46,243 nucleotides of DNA from an uncultured Bacilli bacterium (GTDB lineage: Bacteria > Bacillota_I > Bacilli_A > RF39 > UBA660). A program made the position numbers and the translations under genes. The notes beneath the pieces are model-generated. The model made no database searches, was not told the DNA's origin, and saw nothing but the letters and a program-made list of their open reading frames with translations. Where the stretch lies: assembly GCA_910587725.1 (NCBI GenBank), contig CAJUNG010000007.1, forward strand, positions 1 through 46,243. The letters are read 5' to 3'. Shown piece after piece: positions 23,534 through 31,689 of this stretch (positions are counted from its first letter, which is position 1; each line of letters begins with the position of its first letter).

Positions 23534-24721
23534 CTATTCTTTTTCAATGATATATGGGTTTTGCTGAGTTCCCATTCCTCTTTTTGCAAAAACAGTTGTA
23601 GATAACTGAATAACAGGACGGAATCCATAATTTCCTGATGAAGAGTAACTAACAGAGGGAGTAGATGAATCCCAATACCAAGGATATTTTGACTGATATG
23701 CATCAAACGTCCCCCTAAACCAATAAGAAGCGCCAATATCAATTAGATTATTCTGATACCCACATTTTGCTGTCTTTTTCAGGTTACAATTCTTTAAAGT
23801 ATCCCCATCACTTCCTGTTTTTTGTTTAATTATTTTTTGAAAATCATTTTGCGCGATTGCCCAACTATTTGCATTATCTTGGCAAGTCCCATCAACAAAA
23901 TTAGGATTACAATATTTTTTTGCATAATTATTTAAAAGTGTCATGAAATTATTTCCTCCGGCAACTGAATCATCTTTTGCACGGTTAATACATTCTAGAT
24001 TTCCTGCTGAGATTAGATATACACGAGTTCCTTCAGTATAAGCAACTCTCCATCCACTAGAAGACCCTCCACATGCAGTTACTCCTTTACAAGCATTTCC
24101 ACTACATCCATTACTACCTACATAGGAAATATAATCTCCTTGTTTTACACTTGAGGCAAGATATGTTGGTTTTGCATCGGTTAATTCTACTTCAACTTTA
24201 TAACTTAGTGTCTTTCCTTCAATGGTTGTTAAATCTGTTACGGTATCTTTAATCCAAAGTCTTAGCTCATAGTGAATCTCTTCTTGATAGTGGATAATTC
24301 CTGAATCTAATGCATTTTTGTATAATGATGAAACATCGGATAAATTTCTTACTTCGGTTACTCCATTAATTTTAATTCCTAATCGAACGTCTGATACGGA
24401 TAATTTATTTTCTGACGATGTCGTATCTTTTAATCTTATATAATAGCTTGCAGGAATTCCTCCTTGATTGACGAGACGAAACTTGTATGCCTCTCCAATA
24501 AGTCCTACCTCATCATAAACGGGAACTGCATCAGTTAAAGTAATCCCATCGCTATCTTCGATTAGAATGACGTCCATATCAGCGGCTTTAATGACCTGAC
24601 GACGTGTAGAATCCATCTGGAACACACCAAAAGCAAAGCTTGCTCCGATTAAAATGGAAATTATCCCAAGGGTTGCTACTCCTAAAATTATATATGTTCT
24701 TCTTTTTCTTTCTTTATTCAT
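23534..24721 (-). CDS. TasA-type surface protein with DUF6273-like head
   Basis: The product has 395 residues. It has an N-terminal basic segment and a membrane helix (about 9-30). The TasA-like module has the same signature as the array genes (RRQVIKAADMDVILIEDSD, then PVYDEVGLIGEAYKFRLVN and LRLWIKDTVTD). A Cys-rich C-terminal domain follows (GSNGCSGNACKGVTACGG), with the DUF6273-like ending SYWFRGTFD...NYGFRPVIQL. The head is thus different from the array, but the display module is homologous. ATG 24721 follows AAGGAAAG; a GTG at 24730 lies within that site. The promoter spacer contains G10, so expression may switch on and off. Confidence 0.85.
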   Translation of the reverse strand: MNKERKRRTYIILGVATLGIISILIGASFAFGVFQMDSTRRQVIKAADMDVILIEDSDGITLTDAVPVYDEVGLIGEAYKFRLVNQGGIPASYYIRLKDTTSSENKLSVSDVRLGIKINGVTEVRNLSDVSSLYKNALDSGIIHYQEEIHYELRLWIKDTVTDLTTIEGKTLSYKVEVELTDAKPTYLASSVKQGDYISYVGSNGCSGNACKGVTACGGSSSGWRVAYTEGTRVYLISAGNLECINRAKDDSVAGGNNFMTLLNNYAKKYCNPNFVDGTCQDNANSWAIAQNDFQKIIKQKTGSDGDTLKNCNLKKTAKCGYQNNLIDIGASYWFRGTFDAYQSKYPWYWDSSTPSVSYSSSGNYGFRPVIQLSTTVFAKRGMGTQQNPYIIEKE

Positions 24722-24760
24722 CGATACCACTTTCCTTCTAAGGTTAATTGTTCTAAGGAT

Positions 24761-24792
24761 ATTCTATCATGAACACCCCCCCCCCAGGTCAA
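24761..24792 (-). promoter_or_regulatory. Promoter with poly-G spacer (candidate phase-variable switch)
   Basis: A TTGACC -35 (24787-24792) and TAGAAT -10 (24761-24766) flank a 20-bp spacer that contains ten consecutive G on the coding strand (24776-24785). The optimal 17-bp spacing would need G7. A change in tract length would change promoter strength. Confidence 0.65.
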
Positions 24793-24818
24793 TACCAGAA
24801 TTTTTGTTTGGCACCGTC

Positions 24819-24849
24819 AAAAAAAGCCACTACATTTTTGCAGTCGCTT
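24819..24849 (-). terminator. Terminator after the divIVA-like gene
   Basis: An 11-bp stem with one mismatch and one G-U pair (AAGCGACTGCA with TGTAGTGGCTT) has loop AAAA and a T7 tail. Confidence 0.85.
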
Positions 24850-25123
24850 ATTTATCTAATTCGGAAAGTATTGCTTTATGGACTCTACGTTCTAGATGAT
24901 TCATCTCTTCTAGACATCCATAAATGATATCATCGGCATTTTCTTTTGCTTTTTCGATTGCTTCTTCTTGTTTTGTCGTATCACTTAACGCAAGTTTTAA
25001 GGAGTTAATTTCTTCTTGTTGAAGAGAAATTATTCGCTCAAAATTTTCTAGCCGTTTCAATGTTTGTTCTAAGTACTCTTCTACATCGATTCTCGAGTAG
25101 CCTAAGCGCTCTAGCCGAAACAT
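24848..25123 (-). CDS. DivIVA-like short coiled-coil protein
   Basis: The 91-residue product begins with a pattern close to the DivIVA/GpsB lipid-binding start (RLGYSRIDVEEYLEQTLKRL). A coiled coil follows (FERIISLQQEEINSLKLAL) and then a charged helix. Full DivIVA is longer, so this is a short version that probably lacks the C-terminal tetramerisation part. It overlaps sepF by one base (TAATG), which places it in cell division or pole organisation. Confidence 0.75.
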   Translation of the reverse strand: MFRLERLGYSRIDVEEYLEQTLKRLENFERIISLQQEEINSLKLALSDTTKQEEAIEKAKENADDIIYGCLEEMNHLERRVHKAILSELDK

Positions 25124-25545
25124 TACCAGTTAAATTCGTCTTCTTCCCTATCCCTTTTTATTCCTTTGTTCATTGCTTTTGGATTTTCATCACTAATTTT
25201 TCCATCTACTTTTACGTTGTTAGGGGTACATAAAAATACGCCTCCTCCCAATTTTTGTAAATCGCCTTTGATTGCATATAAGCATCCACTTAAAAAGTCA
25301 ATGATTCTCTTTGCTTGGTCAGGGGTTACTCTTCTTAAGTTAACAACGACGGTATTTCTTTTTTTCAAATGGTCAGCAATTTGACTTGATTCTGAGAATG
25401 CCCTTGGTTCTACTAGAATCATTTTACTTGCACTGCCTTCTTCTAAATCTTCTTTATCTTTATCATAATAGGTGTCTTCTTCTGTCTGTGGAGATTCAGA
25501 AACTTCTTCAATTCCTAAAAAACCTTTTAATCCATTTAATGCCAT
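25123..25545 (-). CDS. sepF: Cell division protein SepF
   Basis: SepF links FtsZ polymers to the membrane. The 140-residue protein has an N-terminal amphipathic stretch (MALNGLKGFLGIEE), an acidic linker, and the SepF domain with VVVNLRRVTPDQAKRIIDFLSGCLYAIKGDLQKLGGGVFLCTP (quoted in outline: VNLRRV, RIIDFLSG, GGGVFLCTP). The order sepF then a divIVA-like gene matches division clusters of other Bacillota. The ribosome site is GGAGGGATAAT. Confidence 0.95.
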   Translation of the reverse strand: MALNGLKGFLGIEEVSESPQTEEDTYYDKDKEDLEEGSASKMILVEPRAFSESSQIADHLKKRNTVVVNLRRVTPDQAKRIIDFLSGCLYAIKGDLQKLGGGVFLCTPNNVKVDGKISDENPKAMNKGIKRDREEDEFNW

Positions 25546-25577
25546 ATTATCCCTCCATATTCCTCTTTTCTACCATT

Positions 25578-25606
25578 ATTATAACTTGTTTTTTCAAATT
25601 GCACAA
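25578..25606 (-). promoter_or_regulatory. Promoter of sepF
   Basis: A TTGTGC -35 (25601-25606) and a TATAAT -10 (25578-25583) are 17 bp apart. I see no gene in 25607-25803. Confidence 0.7.
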
Positions 25607-25803
25607 GAAAAATTGTGAAATTTTTGCCCACTACACTTTTGGTAATGAAAAGTTCTTTCTGTTTTCTAAATACGAATGTTTTTATCAGCCTGTTTTAGTC
25701 TTTATCCTTATCTTTAGTTCATATAGTGATTCCCTTCAATTTGAAAATTTCCTACTTGTTGATTGTTTTAGAAATCCGTTCTACGTTCATTATCTTTAAT
25801 TAT

Positions 25804-26763
25804 TTATTTTAATTCTTCTATCTCATGGGCTTCTTTATTTTCTAATTCTTCAAAATTCTTATTTTTTTGTTTTTGGCTTTGTCTTATTGTCAATATTATC
25901 TTGATTATTAGTAGTAATAATAAGGCTACTGTCGATATTATCATCAAAATATTTCCATATTTCGTAAATGGCGATACGATTAGGTCAATCAATGGTAAAA
26001 TTTCTTTTTGCGGATGAATGAGGTTTACCAGGGATTCAACTTGTCTAAAAATAAGTCCCGATAAACCAAGGGGAATAAACGTATAAACGAAAGAGGTAAT
26101 GATTTTTCGATTAGTTAAAAATAATAAACCGATGATGATACAATCTATAACTATAAGAATATTTAAAATGATTCGATGGGAAAGAAGATAAGTCAATCCT
26201 TGAAATAACTTGTTCTCTTTTACTTTATCTAAAGTATTTTCAACAACTTTGGTCATTTCGCCAACTTTCTTTAAGATTTTTTCTTTCTCTAGTGTTTTTC
26301 CTGTCTTTTCTTCTACAATATCTAGCACTTCCGTGATTTTTTCTTCAATTTCCTTTTGGTCAAGAGTTTTATCTCCTTCGACATAGTCTTTGACTTCTTC
26401 TTTGACACCTTCTAACATTTCTTGTACTTTTTCATCTTGCAAAAGTTCTTTAATTTCTTCTTGACTAAGTTGGATATCGATATCTTTTAAATCCTCTAGG
26501 GAATCTTTTACTTTAGAGGAATCAATTCCTGAATTTTCTATCTTTTCTTTTATCTCCTCTTTAGATAAGCTCATTCTTTCTATATTCGCACCAACAATAT
26601 TTCCACTAATCACTTTGTCTTCTTTTACGGTAAAATAGCTTTCTTTCATCATTTCGACGATTTTTTCATAAGTAAAGGTCTCATAGAAGCAAGCGATAGT
26701 AATGGTGAGTGATACACTAATGAAAAGTAAAATACTAAGCATAATTGAGATAACTTTTTTCAT
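25804..26763 (-). CDS. Membrane protein with long charged coiled-coil region, unknown function
   Basis: The 319-residue product has an N-terminal membrane segment (about 4-26). A very acidic and basic helical stretch covers about 55-185 (many Glu/Lys, e.g. LSQEEIKELLQDEKVQEML). Three or four more membrane helices follow at about 200-300, and the tail is hydrophilic. This arrangement puts the coiled coil outside the cell. It overlaps the VanZ-like gene by ATGA. I do not recognise a family beyond general membrane protein. Confidence 0.7.
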   Translation of the reverse strand: MKKVISIMLSILLFISVSLTITIACFYETFTYEKIVEMMKESYFTVKEDKVISGNIVGANIERMSLSKEEIKEKIENSGIDSSKVKDSLEDLKDIDIQLSQEEIKELLQDEKVQEMLEGVKEEVKDYVEGDKTLDQKEIEEKITEVLDIVEEKTGKTLEKEKILKKVGEMTKVVENTLDKVKENKLFQGLTYLLSHRIILNILIVIDCIIIGLLFLTNRKIITSFVYTFIPLGLSGLIFRQVESLVNLIHPQKEILPLIDLIVSPFTKYGNILMIISTVALLLLLIIKIILTIRQSQKQKNKNFEELENKEAHEIEELK

Positions 26764-27212
26764 ATTTTTTCCTTCTTTCTTTGATATAAAATACCGAGGT
26801 ATGTCGCACTTCCTAAGGTATCAATCAAAACATCTTTGATACTACAACATCGATTAGGGATAAAAAGTTGATGTACCTCATCACTTATGGCAAAAAAGAG
26901 GCAAAACAACAAACTATAAAGAATGGCGTTTTTTCTTTTCTGAATATCACAAGATAATGCTTGGTAAACAAGAACGGATAAAACGAAGTATAAAGTAAAA
27001 TGGGCAATTTTTCTTATCAAACGATGACCATTCTCTAAAAATTGGGTAATTTTTTCCTCATTTTCCTCTAGGTTCAATATATTTACTACTTTTCTCGTCA
27101 GTCCTTCTAACAGGCTTTGACTTCTTTTTGAAGATACTTCTCCAGTTTCATTAGAGAAGAGAAAAATAATTAGACACCACAAAATCACTAATCCATATTT
27201 TATCCATTTCAC
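26760..27212 (-). CDS. VanZ-like family membrane protein
   Basis: The 150-residue product has four membrane segments and the VanZ-like pattern FLFSNETGEVSS, RKIAHFTLYFVLSVL and AISDEVHQLFIPNRCCSIKDVLIDTLGS (in parts). VanZ gives low-level teicoplanin resistance, but most homologues have no known role. The start is GTG 27212 with AGAGGG upstream. It is the first gene of a two-gene operon. Confidence 0.88.
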   Translation of the reverse strand: MKWIKYGLVILWCLIIFLFSNETGEVSSKRSQSLLEGLTRKVVNILNLEENEEKITQFLENGHRLIRKIAHFTLYFVLSVLVYQALSCDIQKRKNAILYSLLFCLFFAISDEVHQLFIPNRCCSIKDVLIDTLGSATYLGILYQRKKEKI

Positions 27213-27237
27213 AATTGTCCCTCTTTTTCTATTTTGT

Positions 27238-27266
27238 AGTATACTTTATTTTTTTGATAAATTCAA
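27238..27266 (-). promoter_or_regulatory. Promoter of the VanZ-like operon
   Basis: A TTGAAT -35 (27261-27266) and TATACT -10 (27238-27243) are 17 bp apart. The plus-strand deacetylase gene starts only about 55 bp to the right, so its own promoter (possible -10 TATACT near 27290) overlaps this region. Confidence 0.7.
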
Positions 27267-27321
27267 TCCTTTTCTTCGTATATTTTTCATATACTAGAAT
27301 CAGGATAAGGAGGATTTCCTC

Positions 27322-28545
27322 ATGAAAAGGATAATATTGTTTTGCTTGATTCTCTTTTTGACTGGTTGTACAAAATCTCCCTCTGTTTTTACTATGGTAG
27401 AACGAGCTGATACGGGAATTCGCAATGTACATTATCCGATTACTAAAGTCAAAAAGGTAGATGAAGTTTTAAATTCTTATGTCAATGAAGTTTATCAAAT
27501 TTTTTTTACTCACCATGCAAATGGCAAGTACTTATGTCCTGAGTTAAATATTGACTATATTTACCAGCATCTTGAGGATAGATATCTAAACATTACTTTA
27601 TTTACTTATATCTTAGATGAAGTTAACCATCCCCCTATCGATGATGTATTTTCCTTATTTTTTGACAAGTCCTCCCATTCTTTTTTATCTTTAAAAGAAG
27701 TCATCAAAGAGGAATCATGGGAAAACTTTTCTTCTCTAACAAAAGTAAAATTCCAACAGCAATTGCCCTCTTTTCAGGAGCAAGAAATTCAAAATTTAGC
27801 TTTTCAAATCGAAGAAGAAGTGTTTTCTTTATATTTTGTTCACGAGGAGGAATTGTTTACGGTTACTTTTCCCTTAGATGCAGTTCCTTTGAAATTTTCT
27901 TTCGAACCTTCTCCTACCCCGCAAGAAAAAATTATTCCGGTTAGTAATTCTATTGACCCCAAACTTCCTGTTGTTGCCATAACGTTTGATGATGGACCGA
28001 CAGATTATACGAATGAGGTATTACAAATCTTAAAGGAAAATGATGCGGTTGCCACGTTTTTTGTTTTAGGAAATAAAGTAGAAATGTATCAAAATGTTAT
28101 CAGAGACTTAGTTAAAAATGGGTCTGAAATTGGAAATCATACTTATAATCACAAATGGTTAAGTCGTCTTTCTGAAGGAGAGATTCGTTTTCAAATTGAA
28201 AAGACGCAAGAAAAGATTAAAAATATTACAGGGATTGCCCCTAAATTTTTACGTCCTACCTATGGGGAGGTAAACCAGAAAATCAGAAGAAATACTGACT
28301 TAAATATTGCTTTATGGACGGTTGACCCCAAAGATTGGAAACAAAAATCTCCTCAAAAGATTGCTTCTTCTATTCTCGATATCGTAGAGGATGAAGATAT
28401 TATTCTTTTGCACGATAATCATAAACGAAGTGTTTCTGCTTTAAAAATTTTACTTCCTGAGTTAAAAAAACAAGGATATCAGTTTGTTACTCTCAGTGAA
28501 CTTACCGAAGTCAAAAGGATTAGAGAAGGCAAATTCTTTCCTTAA
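27322..28545 (+). CDS. Polysaccharide deacetylase lipoprotein, PdaC-like
   Basis: The 407-residue product begins with a lipoprotein signal (lipobox LTGC, Cys16), so it is anchored on the outer face of the membrane. Residues about 25-195 resemble the DUF4163/DUF3298 module found in front of PdaC-type deacetylases. The NodB domain follows: motif 1 TFDDGP, motif 2 HTYNH, motif 3 RPTYG (RPPYG in most members), motif 4 DPKDW, motif 5 ILLHD. The metal-binding Asp and two His are present. It probably deacetylates peptidoglycan or another cell-wall glycan. The ribosome site is AAGGAGG. It stands alone, just before the cotJ genes. Confidence 0.93.
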   Translation: MKRIILFCLILFLTGCTKSPSVFTMVERADTGIRNVHYPITKVKKVDEVLNSYVNEVYQIFFTHHANGKYLCPELNIDYIYQHLEDRYLNITLFTYILDEVNHPPIDDVFSLFFDKSSHSFLSLKEVIKEESWENFSSLTKVKFQQQLPSFQEQEIQNLAFQIEEEVFSLYFVHEEELFTVTFPLDAVPLKFSFEPSPTPQEKIIPVSNSIDPKLPVVAITFDDGPTDYTNEVLQILKENDAVATFFVLGNKVEMYQNVIRDLVKNGSEIGNHTYNHKWLSRLSEGEIRFQIEKTQEKIKNITGIAPKFLRPTYGEVNQKIRRNTDLNIALWTVDPKDWKQKSPQKIASSILDIVEDEDIILLHDNHKRSVSALKILLPELKKQGYQFVTLSELTEVKRIREGKFFP

Positions 28546-28569
28546 GTTTTCCCCGAGTTAGATAAATGC

Positions 28570-28600
28570 CTATACGAAACACGATTTCTTCACATATATT
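28570..28600 (+). promoter_or_regulatory. Possible sigma-E promoter of cotJ
   Basis: CATATATT (28593-28600) matches the sigma-E -10, and CTATACG (28570-28576) is a fair -35 at 16 bp. The assignment rests on the known mother-cell expression of cotJ. Confidence 0.5.
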
Positions 28601-28626
28601 AAAATGTAAGAAACGGAGGATTACTT

Positions 28627-29193
28627 ATGAATAATTTTTCAAATTTTGTTTCAAGCGGAGAAAATCGTGGAATGAATGACGCTAATTTTTTTCCAGAAGC
28701 AAGAAACGTTCCACCAATGAATTTTGATTTTACCAATTTGTTTAATGGATTTCCAGTAGCAAATGGGGCTAATCAAAACATGATGCAAAACATGAATAGT
28801 GCAAATTCTAGCACAAATATGAACAATTTATCTAACGCTTTAAATCTCGTCGATAGTTATGAAGGGTATACTAGAGGAAACTTATTTGCAGGTCTTTATG
28901 CACCTTATAAGAATTATCGACCAATGCGTTTAGTTCCTACTAATGAACAAGCAGAACTATTGCTTCGGGCAAATGAACTTGCCTTTGCTTCTCATGAGCT
29001 TCGTCTTTATCTAGACGTTTATCCAAATGATAGAAATGCCATTTTACTATTTAATGAGTACCGAAAAAGTGCAAATGAAATGACTAGAAAATATGAGGAG
29101 AAGTATGGACCAATCGAATGGAACGCTTTATCTAGTAGTAACGTATTTGATTGGGAAAACGAGGCTTGGCCTTGGGAAATGGGGGTTATGTAA
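28627..29193 (+). CDS. CotJA-CotJB fusion spore-coat protein
   Basis: The 188-residue product has a low-complexity N-terminus rich in Asn and Met (about 1-75) and then a short CotJA-like stretch (YEGYTRGNLFAGLYAPYKNYRP, in outline). A complete CotJB-like domain follows: ELLLRANELAFASHELRLYLD, then NEYRKS and EEKYGPIEW, ending WENEAWPWE. In Bacillus these are two separate proteins. The stop codon directly abuts the start of cotJC. A GGAGG site and a sigma-E-like promoter precede it. Confidence 0.85.
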   Translation: MNNFSNFVSSGENRGMNDANFFPEARNVPPMNFDFTNLFNGFPVANGANQNMMQNMNSANSSTNMNNLSNALNLVDSYEGYTRGNLFAGLYAPYKNYRPMRLVPTNEQAELLLRANELAFASHELRLYLDVYPNDRNAILLFNEYRKSANEMTRKYEEKYGPIEWNALSSSNVFDWENEAWPWEMGVM

Positions 29194-29763
29194 ATGTGGG
29201 CTTATGAAAAACGACTACAATATCCAGTAGATATTAAAAGTAAAGATTTAAGAATGGCAAAATTTTTAGTGGAACAATATGGTGGTGCAAACGGAGAAAT
29301 GGCAGCAGCATTAAGGTATTTAAATCAACGTTATACTATGCCAGATAACCGAGGAAAAGCATTACTTACCGATATTGGCACTGAAGAACTTGCGCATATC
29401 GAAATGATTTCTACCATGATTTATCAATTAACCAAAGATGCCACAGTAGATGAGTTAGTTGCTGCTGGACTTGGTACTCACTATGCTGCTCATGGAGTGG
29501 ATTTATATCCAACGGATGCGAACGGTGTTCCATTTACTGTTGCTTATTTTGCCGCAGTTGGAGACCCTCTTGCGGATTTAATGGAAGATATGGCTGCAGA
29601 AGAAAAAGCAAGAGCAGTTTATGAAAATTTAATCGATTTAACTAATGACCCAGATATTTTAGGACCTCTACTTTGGCTCCGTCAAAGAGAAATTGTACAC
29701 TTTAATCGATTTAAAGAGCTTTATGAGTATTATAAAGAGAACTTACCACAACCTAGAAGTTAG
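29194..29763 (+). CDS. cotJC: CotJC, manganese-catalase-like spore coat protein
   Basis: The 189-residue product is a ferritin-fold Mn-catalase homologue of the inner spore coat. Metal-ligand motifs include GGANGEMAAALRYLNQR, GTEELAHIEM (Glu and His), EDMAAEEKARAVYENL and REIVHFNRF. It follows the cotJA-cotJB fusion without a gap. Its presence indicates a spore-forming organism. A weak hairpin with T4 lies at 29763-29780. Confidence 0.96.
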   Translation: MWAYEKRLQYPVDIKSKDLRMAKFLVEQYGGANGEMAAALRYLNQRYTMPDNRGKALLTDIGTEELAHIEMISTMIYQLTKDATVDELVAAGLGTHYAAHGVDLYPTDANGVPFTVAYFAAVGDPLADLMEDMAAEEKARAVYENLIDLTNDPDILGPLLWLRQREIVHFNRFKELYEYYKENLPQPRS

Positions 29764-29851
29764 GAACGGAAGTTCTTTTCTTTTGTCTTTACCCCACTTT
29801 TTTGATTTCGGATAATGTTTCCTTCTTCCTAGAATAGTGATGAAGAAAAAA

Positions 29852-29890
29852 ATAAAAAAACAGGTCTTATTTTAAATATTTCCTGTTTCT
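29852..29890 (-). terminator. Terminator of the AAA+ ATPase gene
   Basis: AAACAGG pairs with CCTGTTT around a loop of about 17 nt, followed by T7. The 5' arm lies inside the last codons of the gene. Confidence 0.75.
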
Positions 29891-31329
29891 TCTTTAATCA
29901 TTTTTTCAAATTTAGCATCAAAGTTTGGAAGTTCTTTTCTAATTACATCGGGATAAATATTTGTTGAGTTTTCAATCGATTTTCGAATATCTAAAATATT
30001 TACTTCTTTCCGATTTTCAAACATTGCTTGCGAAAATGCCTGTTTTAATAAGGTCAAACAGATATCCGGATAGCGTGAACCAATGCCATAAATTCGTTTA
30101 TATTCACTAGTAATATCGGTAATAAACGCCATGATTTCGCTTTGTTGGAACATGGTGTATTTCATTTTTGCTCCAGTTTCTTTTTCAATTTTTGGTAGTG
30201 TTCCCATAAGTATTTTAATCGTATGTTCTCTAGTTGGTTCTACGACTTCAATTTGTTGGAATCTCCTTACAAATGCCTTATCTCTTAAAATATAACGTTC
30301 ATATTCTTCAGTTGTCGTTGCACCGATGATTTTAATTTGTCCTCTACCTAAACTTTCTTTAAACATATTGGCAAAATCCATTGCCGAGTCTACTGTCGCA
30401 CCGATTAACATATGAATTTCATCAATAAATAGAATTACTTTATCCAGAAGTTTTACTTCATCCACTAAGGTTTGTAATCTCGTCTCCCCATTTGGTAATG
30501 TTCCTAAAAGAGATGGGGTTTTAATACTGATAATCGAGTATTCTTTTAGTAAATCAGGAACTTCTCCAAGCTCTAAGCGGTAAGCTAACCCTTCTACGAT
30601 AGAGGTTTTTCCAATTCCTGGTTTACCGACTAGAATTGCTGATTTCTCAGGAGTTAATAAAGTTAAAATCAATTGTTTAATTTCTTCTTCTCTTCCAATT
30701 GCTGGATTAGTGACGTAGTCTTTACTACAGAAATCTTCTCCATAACGAGATAAGATACTAAACTTTCCAGAATGTTTCGCTTGGTCTTCTAATCTTTCTA
30801 ATAAATCGCTTTTAAATACAGCTAATCTTTCTTCACGACTAAAATCTTCTACAGGTAAAATCTTTGGTGGTTCTATCACTTCTTCTTTTTTTTCTTCTTT
30901 GACTTTTTCTTGAAGCTTAATTTTTACTGGTTCTAAGTGATCAATATGCAAAATTTTATTAATTTCTTTTTGTAGATTATTTGCTCGTTCAAAAGAAGAA
31001 AGATTTGTTTCTTCAACAATTTCTTCTAAAGGAGGAGTTGGCTCTACTTGTTCTTCTAAGTCTCTTAAATCTAAAATATTTGTACCATTTTTATCTTTTT
31101 CTAAGGAATTGGGATAATTTAGTGTTGAATTTTCTCTTGGAATTTCTTCTATAGAGACAAGCGGTTTTTCCTCTTGTGTTTGCATTTTGTTGTCGTCTAA
31201 AGGATTTATCGTTTGCGGGGTTATAAATTCTTTCGAATTAGCATTTGCTAAAGTGTTGTTTTCCTGATTTTGTTCTTTTTCTTCTTCTGGTATGATAAAC
31301 CGGTTTTGACGTTCTTCCACTTTCCTCAC
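29872..31329 (-). CDS. Stand-alone ClpA/ClpB-type AAA+ ATPase with long disordered N-terminus
   Basis: The 485-residue product has a polar, Glu-rich N-terminus (about 1-190) and one AAA+ module. It shows the ClpA/B D1 motifs in order: NPAIGREEEI box, Walker A GKPGIGKTS, Walker B VILFIDEIH followed by MLIGA, sensor 1 GATT, arginine fingers FVRRF, and a small helical lid. There is no second AAA+ ring, no ClpP-contact loop and no Clp N domain. It is thus not a standard ClpC or ClpB. It may be a dedicated remodelling factor. It follows a small membrane protein gene by about 10 bp, which may tether it. Confidence 0.88.
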   Translation of the reverse strand: MRKVEERQNRFIIPEEEKEQNQENNTLANANSKEFITPQTINPLDDNKMQTQEEKPLVSIEEIPRENSTLNYPNSLEKDKNGTNILDLRDLEEQVEPTPPLEEIVEETNLSSFERANNLQKEINKILHIDHLEPVKIKLQEKVKEEKKEEVIEPPKILPVEDFSREERLAVFKSDLLERLEDQAKHSGKFSILSRYGEDFCSKDYVTNPAIGREEEIKQLILTLLTPEKSAILVGKPGIGKTSIVEGLAYRLELGEVPDLLKEYSIISIKTPSLLGTLPNGETRLQTLVDEVKLLDKVILFIDEIHMLIGATVDSAMDFANMFKESLGRGQIKIIGATTTEEYERYILRDKAFVRRFQQIEVVEPTREHTIKILMGTLPKIEKETGAKMKYTMFQQSEIMAFITDITSEYKRIYGIGSRYPDICLTLLKQAFSQAMFENRKEVNILDIRKSIENSTNIYPDVIRKELPNFDAKFEKMIKEETGNI

Positions 31330-31338
31330 CTACTGTTC

Positions 31339-31602
31339 TTAATTTTCTATGCTAATCTTATATTTCTGTTTGATTTCTTCTAGCTCTTTCTGGCTCATTA
31401 AAATCATGACTGAATTTTCTTCTTCCCCCAAAATTACTTCTTGATAATCTTTTTTAAATTCTTCTTCTTTTTCTAACAATGACACGGTATAAACGCTTTG
31501 TCTATCTTTTTCTTTATAAGATTTTGTCGTTTTATCCGTTAAAAATAGAAACAGTTCAAATAATAAAACTAGTGCGATTACTGATATGACGATTCTTTTC
31601 AT
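31339..31602 (-). CDS. Small single-pass membrane protein next to the AAA+ gene
   Basis: The 87-residue product has a membrane segment at about 5-22 and a charged extracytoplasmic or cytoplasmic tail (KEEEFKKDYQEVILGEEENS). The start is ATG 31602, after AGGAGGG; a longer frame to 31689 reaches into the promoter. No family is recognised. The context suggests a partner of the AAA+ ATPase. Confidence 0.75.
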   Translation of the reverse strand: MKRIVISVIALVLLFELFLFLTDKTTKSYKEKDRQSVYTVSLLEKEEEFKKDYQEVILGEEENSVMILMSQKELEEIKQKYKISIEN

Positions 31603-31660
31603 TTTGGGCTTCCCTCCTAAAACTAATCGGTATTTTATTTTCTCATTTCTTGTCTTTTCT

Positions 31661-31689
31661 ATTGTATCAAATCTAAAATAGAATGACAA
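31661..31689 (-). promoter_or_regulatory. Promoter of the small membrane protein and AAA+ operon
   Basis: A TTGTCA -35 (31684-31689) and TACAAT -10 (31661-31666) are separated by 17 bp. Confidence 0.7.

Noticed and set aside
23425..23742. A 105-codon minus-strand frame overlapping the end of the DUF6273-type gene
   Set aside because: It runs out of frame through the well-supported C-terminus of the larger gene and has no ribosome site; only its last residues were kept as a possible remnant.
25386..25799. Plus-strand frame opposite sepF and its leader
   Set aside because: It is mostly antisense to sepF; composition and lack of a ribosome site argue against a gene.
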